Shown here one piece after another: positions 1 to 9,447 of a DNA stretch of 64,000 bases (positions within the stretch are counted from its first letter, which is position 1; every line of letters begins with the position of its first letter). Below the pieces are notes generated by a model. It ran no database searches and was not told the DNA's origin. It was given only the letters and a program-made list of their open reading frames with translations. The translations under genes and the position numbers were made by a program. This stretch comes from Niallia circulans. Its GTDB lineage: Bacteria > Bacillota > Bacilli > Bacillales > Cytobacillaceae. Location: NCBI RefSeq assembly GCF_007273535.1, contig NZ_RIBP01000004.1, positions 3,634,001-3,698,000 on the forward strand, given 5' to 3'.

Positions 1-4
1 ATTA

Positions 5-41
5 AAGAAGATGCCCACTAATATTAGCGGACATCTTCTTT
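5..41 (-). terminator. Terminator downstream of ftsW
   Basis: A hairpin with complementary arms AAAGAAGATG and CATCTTCTTT lies 3 bases past the end of ftsW. On the minus strand it is followed by the T-rich side of the same repeat. It is read as a rho-independent terminator. Confidence 0.7.
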
Positions 42-43
42 GG

Positions 44-1279
44 CTAGAACCTTTCATTTTGCGCAAATCTTTTTCTTCTTATTGATTTTGGCATAGAAGG
101 AATGGTATCTTCTTCTTTGTTTTTATAAACTCTTTCATATTTTGTAAACATGGATACATTCAACAGTATCCCCATGCCGATAGCAAGCTGTACGAGTGAT
201 GAACCGCCATAGCTGACAAATGGAAGCGGCACACCTGTTAGCGGGATTACTCCTGAGACACCGCCAATATTAATAAATGACTGAATGCCGATCATGCTTG
301 ATATTCCAATTGCAAGCAAGCTGCCAAATGGATCTCTGCACTTCAACCCGATATATATCCCTCGTAAAACGATATAGCTTAAACATACTACGACAAAGCC
401 GACTCCAAAAATGCCGAGCTCTTCTGCAATAACAGCCATAATAAAATCGGTATGACCGTCCGTTAAATACCCAAGCTTCTGGATACCTTGCCCAAGGCCA
501 AGACCTTTTAAGCCTCCTCCGCCTATTGCAAGGAGCGAGTTGCTCATTTGATAACCGCTGCCTTGGACCATATCTTCAGAGAAAGGCGAATCTAGAAACA
601 CAAAAATCCTGTTCAACTGCTTTGCCGTCAGTACACCTTTCCCAAGAAGTTGCATAACGATAGCCAAAAATCCGCCAACAGCAAGACCTATGCCGGCAAG
701 CTTCATTAAATTCTTCATGTTCATGCCGGAGCAGACGATAATTGTAGCTGCAATCATGAAAATAATGGCTGCTGTCCCAAAGTCAGGCTGAAGCCCAACA
801 AGTGCACATACGAGCAAAAGGTATGCAAGTGGAGGTGCAACGCCTCTGTTAAATTCATTTATGTAAGATTGTTTTTTCGCATATATTGCCGAAAGATAAA
901 TAATGACAGACAGTTTGACGAATTCCGCAGGCTGCAAGCTTGCTGTACCAACTCTGTACCAGCTTTGTGCGTTTCCTGCTACGTGTCCAAGTAAAAAAAC
1001 TCCAAAAAGACCGATTACGGACACAAAAACCATCGGAACAAGGAATCTGTTGCTCATAAATGCCTTATATGGAAAAAGCGCGACAAAAATAAAAGCAACT
1101 CCTGCCACAAGCAAGTTAATGATCTGTTTTTTATAATAATAACTGCTGCTGTCATGACCATAATACTGGACAGATGATACCATACTAGCACTGTATATCA
1201 TGATAATTCCAAATAGTGATAGTAAGACCATTGCAACAATCAGTGTATAATCATACGATTTTAAGATTTTTTTTAACAT
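44..1279 (-). CDS. ftsW: Cell-division lipid II glycosyltransferase FtsW
   Basis: 411 residues with about ten hydrophobic segments, the SEDS (FtsW/RodA/SpoVE) architecture. Family markers seen are the QPDFGTA segment near residue 165 and the LPFVSYGGSSL motif near residue 355, followed by a basic tail. SEDS proteins polymerise lipid II glycan strands at the septum together with a class B penicillin-binding protein. The ATG is preceded by GGGGTAG. It lies in the ylaN-ylaL-phoH neighbourhood, as B. subtilis ylaO (ftsW) does, so ftsW is favoured over rodA or spoVE. It is probably the last gene of its transcript, since a terminator follows directly. Confidence 0.92.
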   Translation of the reverse strand: MLKKILKSYDYTLIVAMVLLSLFGIIMIYSASMVSSVQYYGHDSSSYYYKKQIINLLVAGVAFIFVALFPYKAFMSNRFLVPMVFVSVIGLFGVFLLGHVAGNAQSWYRVGTASLQPAEFVKLSVIIYLSAIYAKKQSYINEFNRGVAPPLAYLLLVCALVGLQPDFGTAAIIFMIAATIIVCSGMNMKNLMKLAGIGLAVGGFLAIVMQLLGKGVLTAKQLNRIFVFLDSPFSEDMVQGSGYQMSNSLLAIGGGGLKGLGLGQGIQKLGYLTDGHTDFIMAVIAEELGIFGVGFVVVCLSYIVLRGIYIGLKCRDPFGSLLAIGISSMIGIQSFINIGGVSGVIPLTGVPLPFVSYGGSSLVQLAIGMGILLNVSMFTKYERVYKNKEEDTIPSMPKSIRRKRFAQNERF

Positions 1280-1491
1280 CTGCTGCTACCCCTTACTCAT
1301 TCTTAGCAATGACAATATATTCGCTGTCATTTATTTCAATTCCTGCCTGATTCGCTCATAAGATATTTCATTTGCTGCTTTCTAATATTCTATCATGTTA
1401 TCAGAATTATAACATTGATTTCTTTTTTCAGCTAAAATAATGGCAAACAAAAAAACTCAAACAATAGAGTTCGTTTGTTTGAGTTCGTTTA

Positions 1492-1773
1492 TTATTTTCT
1501 TATAGATGCTTCATGCAATACTGAAAGTTCTTTCTCCAATTCATCTAGTATCTTCTTGCCGACACTTTCTTCCACTAACCCTAGACGGATGGCAAAATCT
1601 ATCTCTTTAGATAATCCAAACATTTGTGTATCCAAAACTTCCTCATATAAAGGACATTGTGGCATTGTTAAGTTATCCATTTGAACTTTTATAAGCTTTA
1701 GTATTTTTTCAGCATCTGCTTTTAACAGTGCACTTGCTTTCTCTTTATGATTTATGATCATATCAGAAGTCAA
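1492..1773 (-). CDS. ylaN: YlaN family protein (UPF0358)
   Basis: 93 residues, close to the B. subtilis YlaN length. The central segment [19 protein letters not shown] is highly characteristic. No membrane segment or signal peptide; the predicted fold is helical. YlaN homologues are reported to matter under iron limitation and to interact with Fur; that is family knowledge, not visible here. The start is taken as TTG at 1773 because GGGGGG precedes it at good spacing; an in-frame ATG four codons in is the alternative. It sits alone between ftsW and the divergent ylaL. Confidence 0.85.
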   Translation of the reverse strand: MTSDMIINHKEKASALLKADAEKILKLIKVQMDNLTMPQCPLYEEVLDTQMFGLSKEIDFAIRLGLVEESVGKKILDELEKELSVLHEASIRK

Positions 1774-1990
1774 CCCTATCCCCCCGTTTCCGAGCGATTA
1801 TCCTATCTATAAAGTTTAAACTCAACATAGCAAAATTGCAAGAACTATCATAAGAAAGTTATTTGCCAATTTTCAAATACTGGAAATCTCTTATTAATAT
1901 AAAATTGAAAACTGACAAAGCTGTATGGAAAAGATATACTAATTACATACATATTTTTTTCAAACAGCTTTTTAGACTGGAGAGATATTT

Positions 1991-2485
1991 ATGAGCCAAA
2001 TTATCCAAGTAAAAGGGTTAGTCACTTTTCCGATTACAATTGATCCAAGCGTTTGGATTTTTGATGACCGTAAAAAAACTAGTGAGGAAATATTCGCTCC
2101 TAGCCAAGCAAAATCTGAATTGGAGGCATATACGAAAGAGGTATCAAAACACTGGGATCGCGAATTGCTTGAAGGCGCTCGTTTACCTGAAAAACAGCCA
2201 GAAGCAAAAAAATACAAAAAGCAAGAAATCCTGTCAGGCACTTTCTACATGCCGCTTGCTCCTTTTATTAAAAACGCTGAACCATTACAAGATGCACAGC
2301 AAATTGTCATTCATTCAGCAAACAAGGAACATGTTTTCCCTCTTTCAATCGTGGATGAGATGGTTCTGCTTTTCTGTAGAGACGGTAAGCCAATTCTTGA
2401 TGATGGTCCCATTTACTTATATTTCCAAAGCAAGGGTTCAGACGAGTCGCCAATAAAATCTATTACAGGGTTTGAACTGAGGTAA
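1991..2485 (+). CDS. ylaL: YlaL-like protein of unknown function
   Basis: 164 residues, soluble, with no signal peptide. It begins MSQIIQVKGLVTFPITIDP and is rich in charged residues between about 30 and 80. I recognise it by length and position (between ylaN and phoH) as the YlaL type found in Bacillus. No catalytic motif can be identified and no function is proposed. GGAGAG precedes the ATG at good spacing. It is transcribed divergently from ylaN and ends at a large hairpin shared with phoH. Confidence 0.65.
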   Translation: MSQIIQVKGLVTFPITIDPSVWIFDDRKKTSEEIFAPSQAKSELEAYTKEVSKHWDRELLEGARLPEKQPEAKKYKKQEILSGTFYMPLAPFIKNAEPLQDAQQIVIHSANKEHVFPLSIVDEMVLLFCRDGKPILDDGPIYLYFQSKGSDESPIKSITGFELR

Positions 2486-2559
2486 GAAAATTATTCTCCT
2501 TATTAAAAAAAAAGTGCATCATTACAAACTTAACTAAGTGCTGTGTAAACAAGTATGTT

Positions 2560-2607
2560 GCGCATTTTGACTAGATGCTAAAGACAGCATCTAGTCAAAA
2601 ATAGCGC
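2560..2607. terminator. Large bidirectional hairpin between ylaL and phoH
   Basis: Arms GACTAGATGCT and AGCATCTAGTC are perfectly complementary and enclosed by outer GCGC arms and A/T runs. Weaker pairing continues outward into the last codons of phoH. It separates convergent genes and probably terminates both transcripts. Confidence 0.75.
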
Positions 2608-2619
2608 ACATGCCTTTGC

Positions 2620-3960
2620 TTACAGCAGATCTGCAGCTAATTGTGCTAAACCAGAGCGTTCTCCCTTTACAAGCTTGACATGACCAGCAATTTGCTGATC
2701 TTTAAAACGCTCAACCACATAGGTTAACCCATTGTTAAAGGCATCTAAATATGGATGGTCAATTTGTTCAGGGTCACCCATAAGGACAATTTTACTTCCT
2801 TCCCCAACTCGAGTTAGGATTGTTTTTACTTCATGCTTAGATAAGTTTTGCGCTTCATCAATGATAATAAATTGATCAGGTATGCTTCTTCCTCTTATAT
2901 AAGTCAGTGCCTCTACCTCTATAGATCCCATGCCGGCAAGGATTGCTTCTAGTTCTCCCGGCTTTTTCGTATTGAAAAGATACTCCAGATTATCAAAGAT
3001 CGGCTGCATCCAAGGTCTCAGCTTTTCCTCCTTTTCACCTGGAAGATATCCTAAGTCTTTCCCCATTGGTACAATCGGTCTTGCGACAAGCAGTTTTTTA
3101 TAATCTCCATAATCCTCTGTTTGCATAAGCCCTGATGCTAATGCAAGCAATGTTTTCCCAGTTCCTGCTTTACCTATTAATGTAACTAACGGCAAATCTT
3201 TTTTTAGCAGCAATTCGATTGCCATTGTCTGCTGTACATTTCTTGGACGAATTCCCCAAATATGTTCATGATCAAAGATTAGCTTCTTCACATATTTTCG
3301 CGATGCGTCTACCATTGCCAACGCCGAGGAGGAGGATCCAAGCACGTCCTTAAGTAGGATGAATTGATTCGGATAAAAAGCTCCTGTATTATACCCAGCC
3401 CCCAATTCAGATATGAGCAGCTGACCTTTTTCGTAAAACTTATTCAAAATATCTAAGGTTACTTGTACATCTGTAAACCCAGTATATAGATGATCATTTT
3501 CTACCACCCTGTCGCTCAAGAAATCTTCTGATACAAGGCCGATTGCATCTGCCTTAACACGTACAAGTGTATCCTTGCTGACAAGTATGACAGTTCGTCC
3601 ATCCACTTTTTTCTCTTCCTCAAGAGACAAATTTTTAGCAACAGCTAAAATTCGGTTATCATTTGTTTTCTCCACGAAAATTTCCTGCAGCTGATGAAAG
3701 GATCGATGGTTCAATTCGATTCGTAATGTACCGCCATTTTCGAGTGGTATTTTTTCATGCAGTTTTCCTGATTCTCTTAGATTGTCAATTAGTCTTGATA
3801 TTTGTCTTGCATTCCTCCCTATTTCGTCCATGTAGCGTTTTTTGCTGTCTACTTCTTCTAAAACTACTGCTGGGATAACTACATCATTGTCTTCAAAAGA
3901 AAAAATGGAATAAGGGTCTTGTAACAAGACATTTGTATCTAAAACGTAAATTTTACTCAA
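2620..3960 (-). CDS. phoH: PhoH2-type protein: PIN nuclease domain plus PhoH ATPase
   Basis: 446 residues from the TTG at 3960, which has GGAGG at ideal spacing; this gives a start like that of B. subtilis YlaK (LSKIYVLDTNVLLQDP). The N-terminal 140 residues form a PIN domain with the acidic pair in VLDTNVL and a conserved VVLEEVDSKK. The C-terminal half is a PhoH-type ATPase with Walker A GKAGTGKT, VARPIVPMGKDLGYLPG and Walker B FIIIDEAQN. Homologues of this fusion have RNA helicase and RNase activity (family knowledge). Upstream of the start lies a 12-base palindrome, TCCGATATCGGA, at 4003-4014, a possible operator. Confidence 0.85.
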   Translation of the reverse strand: MSKIYVLDTNVLLQDPYSIFSFEDNDVVIPAVVLEEVDSKKRYMDEIGRNARQISRLIDNLRESGKLHEKIPLENGGTLRIELNHRSFHQLQEIFVEKTNDNRILAVAKNLSLEEEKKVDGRTVILVSKDTLVRVKADAIGLVSEDFLSDRVVENDHLYTGFTDVQVTLDILNKFYEKGQLLISELGAGYNTGAFYPNQFILLKDVLGSSSSALAMVDASRKYVKKLIFDHEHIWGIRPRNVQQTMAIELLLKKDLPLVTLIGKAGTGKTLLALASGLMQTEDYGDYKKLLVARPIVPMGKDLGYLPGEKEEKLRPWMQPIFDNLEYLFNTKKPGELEAILAGMGSIEVEALTYIRGRSIPDQFIIIDEAQNLSKHEVKTILTRVGEGSKIVLMGDPEQIDHPYLDAFNNGLTYVVERFKDQQIAGHVKLVKGERSGLAQLAADLL

Positions 3961-4130
3961 ACTGTTGCCTCCTGCTCTAAAAACGTCATAAGTTGCCAAC
4001 TCTCCGATATCGGAAAGAACCTTGATAAAATATATGTTTTACCGAATAAAGATAGAAGATATTTTGCACAATAAACATTGGAAGCGTAAAAAAATTTTAG
4101 AGGAATCATCATATAAGGAGGTAATCCTGC

Positions 4131-4730
4131 ATGAAAAGAGGTATTTTATGCACTTGTCTTATACTGCTGCTTGCTGGCTGTTCAGCAAATGGTGATAACG
4201 AAGCTCAAAATCACGAAACGGACAATCATATAGCAAATGTTAAAAATTCAACAATAAATGAAGTAAATCGAAAATCCGGCCAGGAAATTTCCGAGCGTCT
4301 CGTAACTTTAGCCACAAGCATCCCAAATGTTAATGATGCCACAGCAGTAGTTATCGGCAGATATGCCATCGTTGGAATTGACATTAAAGCGAACTTGGAC
4401 CGCTCAGAAGTGGGTTCGATTAAGTACGCAGTAGCCGAAAGCCTTAAAAATGACCCATATGGCGCAAATTCCATGATTATCGCAGATCCAGATATTAATG
4501 CTCGCCTGGCAGAAATTGCAGATGACATCAAAGACGGAGAACCCATCCAGGGCATTTTCAATGAATTAGCAGACATAACAGGCAGAGTAATCCCAGAATT
4601 GCCTGCAGACGTCATTAATAACGACCCAGGCAGCAACCTGAAGGTGCCAGACAGTAAATTAAACGAAAACGAAAAGAACCAACTAAAAGAAGACCAAGAC
4701 GAACAATCCAACAACCACCTGAAAGACTAA
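4131..4730 (+). CDS. ylaJ: YhcN/YlaJ-family sporulation lipoprotein
   Basis: 199 residues with a lipoprotein signal peptide; the lipobox LLAGC predicts lipidation of Cys16. The body contains a YhcN/YlaJ-type domain with repeated VNDATAVVIGRYAIVGIDI-like strands, then a charged, low-complexity C-terminal tail rich in N, K, D and Q. Members are spore or forespore membrane-associated lipoproteins, some linked to germination. A strong AAGGAGG precedes the ATG. Its base use is regular for the window. It lies divergent to phoH and directly upstream of ylaI. Confidence 0.85.
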   Translation: MKRGILCTCLILLLAGCSANGDNEAQNHETDNHIANVKNSTINEVNRKSGQEISERLVTLATSIPNVNDATAVVIGRYAIVGIDIKANLDRSEVGSIKYAVAESLKNDPYGANSMIIADPDINARLAEIADDIKDGEPIQGIFNELADITGRVIPELPADVINNDPGSNLKVPDSKLNENEKNQLKEDQDEQSNNHLKD

Positions 4731-4809
4731 AATTCGATTCCAAGCCACTTTTATATTATAATAAGCCTATAATCAAATAAATACAGAACATTGATTAGAG
4801 GTGCACGTA

Positions 4810-5010
4810 TTGAAAGTGAAATGTGTTATATGCGATAAAATAGAAGATATTGAAGAAAACTCCTTTCAGGCAAAACGACTAAGAAACAGACCCATTCACA
4901 CATACATGTGCAAAGAATGCGAAACAAGAATAACCCAAAACACCCAAAAACGAATCGACACCGGAAACTTCGTACTCTACAAAAGCAAAATAAAAGAAGA
5001 AGAATGGTAA
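4810..5010 (+). CDS. ylaI: YlaI-like small zinc-ribbon protein (DUF2197)
   Basis: 66 residues from the TTG at 4810. GAGG lies 8 bases upstream and the resulting start MKVKCVICD matches the family start; an upstream GTG would leave no room for a ribosome binding site. Two CxxC pairs (CVIC near residue 5, CKEC near residue 35) form a likely zinc ribbon, and the stretch QAKRLRNRPIHTYMC between them is strongly conserved in the family. The function is unknown. The repeat array begins 3 bases after its stop codon. Confidence 0.85.
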   Translation: MKVKCVICDKIEDIEENSFQAKRLRNRPIHTYMCKECETRITQNTQKRIDTGNFVLYKSKIKEEEW

Positions 5011-5013
5011 CCA

Positions 5014-5702
5014 GAAAAGCGCAGGGCGGCGTTTAGCGGCGACCAGCATAAGCCAAATAAGCCAACGAGGTGCGCTTTTCACCTCATTGGCTTATTTGGC
5101 TTATGACCTCGAGCAGCTGCCGACCGGAGCTAGACAAACAGAAAAGCGCAGGGCGGCCGTTTAGCGGCGGAGAAAACTGGAGGGCCTCGACTGAGATAAA
5201 GGAAACACGCTGAACGATAGTAAAGCGATGTTGACTTATCTCAGGGAGAGGACCGAAGTTTCGCAGACGCTGGCCGACCGGAGCTAGACAAACAGAAAAG
5301 CGCAGGGCGGCGTTTAGCGGCGACCAGCATAAGACGAATAAGCCAACGAGGTGCGCTTTTCACCTCATTGGCTTATTTGGCTTATGACCTCGAGCAGCTG
5401 CCGACCGGAGCTAGACATTACGAAAAGCGCAGGGCGCCCGTTTAGCGGCGGAGTAACTGGAGGGCCTCGACTGAGATAAAGGAAACACGCTGAACGATAG
5501 TGAAGTGATGTTGACTTATCTCAGGGAGAGGACCGAAGTTTCGCAGACGCTGGCCGACCGGAGCTAGACAAACAGAAAAGCGCAGGGCGGCGTTTAGCTG
5601 CGACCAGCATAAGACAAGGTGACCAGTGAGGGGCGTCTTTTCCCCTCATTGGACAGCTTGTCTTATGACCTCGAGCAGCTGCCGACCGGAGCTAGACAAA
5701 CA
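5014..5702. repeat. Tandem array of five alternating structured repeats (A1-B1-A2-B2-A3)
   Basis: Units: A1 5014-5140, B1 5141-5294, A2 5295-5420, B2 5422-5574, A3 5575-5702. All begin GAAAAGCGCAGGGCG and end CCGACCGGAGCTAGACA. The interiors differ. A units carry a long hairpin starting CATAAG and closing CTTATG. B units carry CTGAGATAA pairing with TTATCTCAG, inside outer arms AAACT/AGTTT. In A3 the distal stem sequence has largely changed (GACAAGGTGACCAGTGAGGGG) yet both arms still pair. In B2 a stem base change gives a G-U pair. The array fills the gap between convergent ylaI and typA and has no plausible ORF. I recall related dispersed repeats in Bacillaceae genomes but cannot check. Confidence 0.85.
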
Positions 5703-5790
5703 AAAAAGCCTAGTGCACCCGTTTACCAACGCCCCTGCAAAAACAAATAAGCCAAGGAGATAAGCTATTCCATCTCCTTGGCTTATTCTA
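5703..5790. repeat. Degenerate sixth unit with an A-type hairpin
   Basis: Begins with a decayed unit start (AAAAAGCCTAGTGCACCCGT, to be compared with the unit start of B2). It then carries a perfect 15-base-pair hairpin, AATAAGCCAAGGAGA (5746-5760) and TCTCCTTGGCTTATT (5773-5787). This is a shortened version of the A stem. The common 3' end of the units is missing. It may also act as a terminator for ylaI. Confidence 0.6.
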
Positions 5791-5872
5791 ATCATTCACT
5801 AAACAGTCCACCAAAGCCCAAAAACAGCCATAATCCTTCCCTTCCTGCGACCCTTTAATTCCTTTAAAACAC

Positions 5873-5908
5873 AAAAAGGACTGTCCCAAAACGGAACAGT
5901 CCTTTTTT
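5873..5908 (-). terminator. Terminator of typA
   Basis: AAAAAGGACTGT and ACAGTCCTTTTT flank an 11-base loop. The hairpin starts 6 bases past the typA stop and has T-runs on both strands. Confidence 0.85.
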
Positions 5909-5913
5909 ATATA

Positions 5914-7749
5914 TTATTGATCAGCAAGCTTTTTCTTTTTAGTTACACGCTCACGTTCTGATTTATCCAGAATCTTCTTACGAAGGCGGATCGATTCAGG
6001 AGTTACTTCACAATACTCATCTTCATTCAAGTATTCTAAAGATTCCTCAAGTGTCATGATTCTTGGTTTTTTCATTGTTGATGTTTGGTCTTTGTTAGCA
6101 GAACGGATGTTTGTCGCTTGTTTCACTTTTGTGATATTAACAGTGATGTCATTTTCACGAGTGTGTTCTCCGACAATCATACCCTCATAGATTTCTGTAC
6201 CAGATTCTACGAAGATGATTCCGCGGTCTTCTACTTGCATGATACCGTAAGTAGATGCTTTACCTGATTCCATACTTACAAGAACACCTTGACGTCTTCC
6301 GCCGACTTGGCCTGATGCCATTGGCTGGTAGCTGTCAAATGTATGGTTAATGATTCCGTAACCGCGAGTAAGTGTTAAGAACTCAGTTGTATAACCGATT
6401 AATCCACGTGCAGGCACGTTGAAGATCAAACGAACTTGACCGTTACCGTTGTTAATCATATCAAGCATTTCACCTTTACGGGCACCGATTGATTCCATTA
6501 CGCTTCCAGTATGCTCTTCAGGTACATCGATTTGTACGCGCTCGATTGGCTCACAACGAACACCATCAATAGTACGAACGATAACTTCTGGTTTAGAAAC
6601 TTGAAGCTCATAACCTTCACGACGCATGTTTTCAATAAGGATTGACAAATGCAATTCACCACGGCCAGATACAGTCCAAGCGTCAGGAGAATCTGTGTTT
6701 TCTACACGTAAGCTAACATCAGTTTCCAATTGTGCACGTAGTCTTTCTTCAATTTTTCTTGAAGTTAGGTATTTACCTTCTCTACCAGCAAATGGGCTGT
6801 TGTTAACAAGGAATGTCATTTGCAATGTTGGCTCATCAATGCGCAATACTGGCAATGCTTCTTGATGCTCAACAGGACAAACTGTTTCCCCAACGTTGAT
6901 GTCTTCCATTCCGGAAACGGCGATTAGATCACCAGCATAAGCTTCTTCTACTTCTTGTCTTTTCAGACCGAAGAAACCGAAAATTTTCGTTACACGGAAT
7001 TGTTTTACAGATCCATCAAGCTTCATTAAAGCAACTTGCTGACCTACTTTCATTGTTCCGCGGAATACACGGCCAATTCCGATACGTCCAACATAGTCGT
7101 TATAGTCAAGAAGAGATACTTGGAATTGAAGCGGCTCATCTCTGTTATCAATTGGAGCTGGAATATGCTCAACAACTGCATCATATAATGATTGCATGTT
7201 TTCATCTTGTTTCTCATGGTTTGTGCTAGCGGTTCCGTTAATAGCAGAAGCATAGATAACTGGGAACTCAAGTTGCTCTTCTGAAGCATCAAGCTCGATG
7301 AACAAGTCAAGCACTTCGTCGATAACTTCTGTTGGACGCGCGAAATCACGGTCAATTTTGTTAACGACAACGATTGGTGTTAAGTTTTGCTCAAGAGCTT
7401 TTTTAAGCACGAAACGTGTTTGTGGCATACAGCCTTCATATGCATCAACAACAAGAAGTACACCGTCAACCATTTTCATGATACGTTCTACTTCTCCACC
7501 GAAGTCAGCATGTCCTGGAGTATCCAAGATGTTGATTCGTGTATCTTTATATTGAATGGCAGTATTTTTTGCAAGGATTGTAATACCGCGTTCTCTTTCT
7601 AGATCGTTTGAATCCATTGCACGCTCATCTACATGTTCATTTGTACGAAATGTACCAGATTGTTTTAACAATTGGTCAACTAGTGTTGTTTTCCCATGGT
7701 CAACGTGGGCAATAATAGCGATATTACGAATATCTTCTCTAATCTTCAA
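5914..7749 (-). CDS. typA: Ribosome-associated GTPase TypA/BipA
   Basis: 611 residues from the TTG at 7749. TAGGAG lies 8 bases upstream and this gives [20 protein letters not shown], matching the family; the upstream in-frame GTG is too close to the ribosome binding site. G motifs are intact: AHVDHGKTT (G1), RERGITI (G2), DTPGHADF (G3), NKID (G4). EF-G-like domains III and V and the BipA C-terminal domain (containing [10 protein letters not shown]) follow. TypA binds 70S ribosomes and supports ribosome assembly, cold growth and stress survival (family knowledge). Length is normal. Confidence 0.95.
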   Translation of the reverse strand: MKIREDIRNIAIIAHVDHGKTTLVDQLLKQSGTFRTNEHVDERAMDSNDLERERGITILAKNTAIQYKDTRINILDTPGHADFGGEVERIMKMVDGVLLVVDAYEGCMPQTRFVLKKALEQNLTPIVVVNKIDRDFARPTEVIDEVLDLFIELDASEEQLEFPVIYASAINGTASTNHEKQDENMQSLYDAVVEHIPAPIDNRDEPLQFQVSLLDYNDYVGRIGIGRVFRGTMKVGQQVALMKLDGSVKQFRVTKIFGFFGLKRQEVEEAYAGDLIAVSGMEDINVGETVCPVEHQEALPVLRIDEPTLQMTFLVNNSPFAGREGKYLTSRKIEERLRAQLETDVSLRVENTDSPDAWTVSGRGELHLSILIENMRREGYELQVSKPEVIVRTIDGVRCEPIERVQIDVPEEHTGSVMESIGARKGEMLDMINNGNGQVRLIFNVPARGLIGYTTEFLTLTRGYGIINHTFDSYQPMASGQVGGRRQGVLVSMESGKASTYGIMQVEDRGIIFVESGTEIYEGMIVGEHTRENDITVNITKVKQATNIRSANKDQTSTMKKPRIMTLEESLEYLNEDEYCEVTPESIRLRKKILDKSERERVTKKKKLADQ

Positions 7750-7916
7750 AAATTTCACTCCTACCTGAAATGTCTATCTCGTTTATCATTAGTTTACACA
7801 TTATAACTGAGTCATTATACCATAGAAAATGTGATAAACCTAAAGTGTTTTTCGCTTTAATAAAAAAAAAATAGCAAAAAAACATATGTAAACGGAAACA
7901 TTTTTTACAAATGAAA

Positions 7917-7940
7917 AAGACAGCAAAGAATTGCTGTCTT
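7917..7940 (-). terminator. Terminator of yktC
   Basis: AAGACAGCAA and TTGCTGTCTT form a perfect 10-base-pair stem with a 4-base loop. It overlaps the yktC stop codon and is followed on the minus strand by TTTTTC. Confidence 0.8.
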
Positions 7941-8739
7941 ACCATTGTCCATTTTCCAAATATTTCTGGAGGATCTCTTCATGCAGTTCTGGTTTTGAGG
8001 CAAAAAATGAATTTTGTGTTAGCATATCGAGCTTTTCATTTCGAAGACTTGTGACTTTCCCGCCAAGCTCCTCTACCATGATTTTTCCTGCTGCGTAATC
8101 CCACGGAGACAGTCTAAGCGTTATATAGGCATCCATTCGCCCTGCTGCTATATAGGCAAGCTCCAGACAAGCAGATCCAAAAGAACGAGTGCCTCTTGCA
8201 TCCTTCGTTAGTGGCGAAAGATACTTCGGGTCGATTCTTTTGTTTGCGGTTACCCATGTTGCATTTAAACCGATAATTGCTTCTTCTACTTTAACAGGCA
8301 CTAACGGCTTCAATTTCGTTTCGTTCATATATACGCCTTGTCCTTTTTTGACGTGGTATAGCTCGTCTGCGACAACATCGTAAATGAGACCAATTTGACC
8401 GACGCCATTCTCATAAATTCCGATGGATATGGCAAAATCTCTTTGCATGTGGACAAAATTCATTGTTCCATCAATCGGATCAATAATCCAAACTACCCCA
8501 TCAAGATTCTCAACTCTTGAAGACATGCCTTCTTCTCCGAGAATATGATGATTTGGATATACCTCTTTTATTTTCGTTATAAAGAATTGTTCTGTTCCTT
8601 TATCTATTTCCGTCACCAAATCATTCTTATTAGACTTTGTTTCAACAACAAAGTCTTCGGAAAAGGATTTCTTAATTCTCTCTCCAGCTTCTTTAATCCA
8701 AAGTTTCGCATATGTATCGACTTCTTCCCAATTTGTCAT
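7939..8739 (-). CDS. yktC: Inositol-1-monophosphatase family protein (YktC/SuhB-like)
   Basis: 266 residues from the second in-frame ATG (8739), chosen because AAGG lies 9 bases upstream and the protein then starts MTNWEEVD, like YktC. Metal-binding and catalytic motifs are present: GEEG, WIIDPIDGTMNFVH and WDYAAG. The enzyme is a magnesium-dependent phosphatase expected to act on inositol phosphates and possibly NADP(H) or other phosphorylated sugars; the substrate cannot be read from sequence. It stands alone between typA and the small gene at 8936, with its own terminator. Confidence 0.9.
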   Translation of the reverse strand: MTNWEEVDTYAKLWIKEAGERIKKSFSEDFVVETKSNKNDLVTEIDKGTEQFFITKIKEVYPNHHILGEEGMSSRVENLDGVVWIIDPIDGTMNFVHMQRDFAISIGIYENGVGQIGLIYDVVADELYHVKKGQGVYMNETKLKPLVPVKVEEAIIGLNATWVTANKRIDPKYLSPLTKDARGTRSFGSACLELAYIAAGRMDAYITLRLSPWDYAAGKIMVEELGGKVTSLRNEKLDMLTQNSFFASKPELHEEILQKYLENGQW

Positions 8740-8878
8740 CCAACTCATCCTTCTAAATTTAGTAACAAACCATCAGCATTTTTTAACAGCTTACCTATCC
8801 CATGTGCTTTTCTTTTATTTTTGCTTATCGCTATTTTATCATGCATGAAGAAATAAATTCCAATAATAGCTAAAGACG

Positions 8879-8925
8879 AAAAAATCATAAATAAAACCGG
8901 GAGAAGGGTTTTATTTATGATTTTT
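8879..8925 (-). terminator. Terminator of the 64-residue gene
   Basis: AAAAATCATAAATAAAACC and its complement GGTTTTATTTATGATTTTT pair perfectly over 19 bases around an 8-base loop. Both strands end in T runs. Confidence 0.85.
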
Positions 8926-8935
8926 AAATGGTGTT

Positions 8936-9130
8936 TTATAGTGCCTTAAGTCTCAGAAGCTCCTGTCTAATCTTTTCAAGCTTTTGTTTGCTAGCTTTCT
9001 TTTGCATTTCATTGTTTTCATTGATTGCATCAAATAATGTAGCAAGCTCATAATCCATCTCTAATCTCAAAACGGCTTTTTTCTCATTTTCAAGTTTATT
9101 TTTTTTAGATGAATTTATTAATTGTTTCAC
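8936..9130 (-). CDS. Small charged helical protein, YkzI-like by position
   Basis: 64 residues from the GTG at 9130. AAGGGG lies 11 bases upstream, and the longer reading starting at 9151 would place its own ribosome binding site inside the coding sequence. Very rich in K, E and L with no glycine, so probably a single coiled-coil helix; it ends ELLRLKAL. It lies between yktC and yktB, where B. subtilis has ykzI, but I do not recall that protein's sequence well enough to assign the symbol. Function unknown. Confidence 0.65.
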   Translation of the reverse strand: MKQLINSSKKNKLENEKKAVLRLEMDYELATLFDAINENNEMQKKASKQKLEKIRQELLRLKAL

Positions 9131-9447
9131 TGGACAGTACACCCCTTCCATCGACTTTGAATCTTTTATTTCTTATATATTATGTCGCTCTCCTTATCAT
9201 TGGAACAAATATGTGCTATAACCTAGCCCCAGTCCAAAATCTTTCTCCAGCAGCAATATGTATGCTAAAATACGAATAGGTGGTACAAACAGCAGGATTA
9301 TAATAAACAGGAAGATCGGATAAGAAAAGCGGTTACAAAGCAGTTTTTCAATTACAACAACGCTCTCTAACTAAGCTGCTTCCCTGCTATAATCTGTTTA
9401 CCCTAAATGATAAGATATAAACGAGCAAAGGAGTTTCAGGAAAAACA

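Noticed and set aside
5014..5702. CRISPR-like array of repeats
   Set aside because: Repeats are 127-154 bases, contain their own hairpins, and abut without unique spacers; no cas genes are present.
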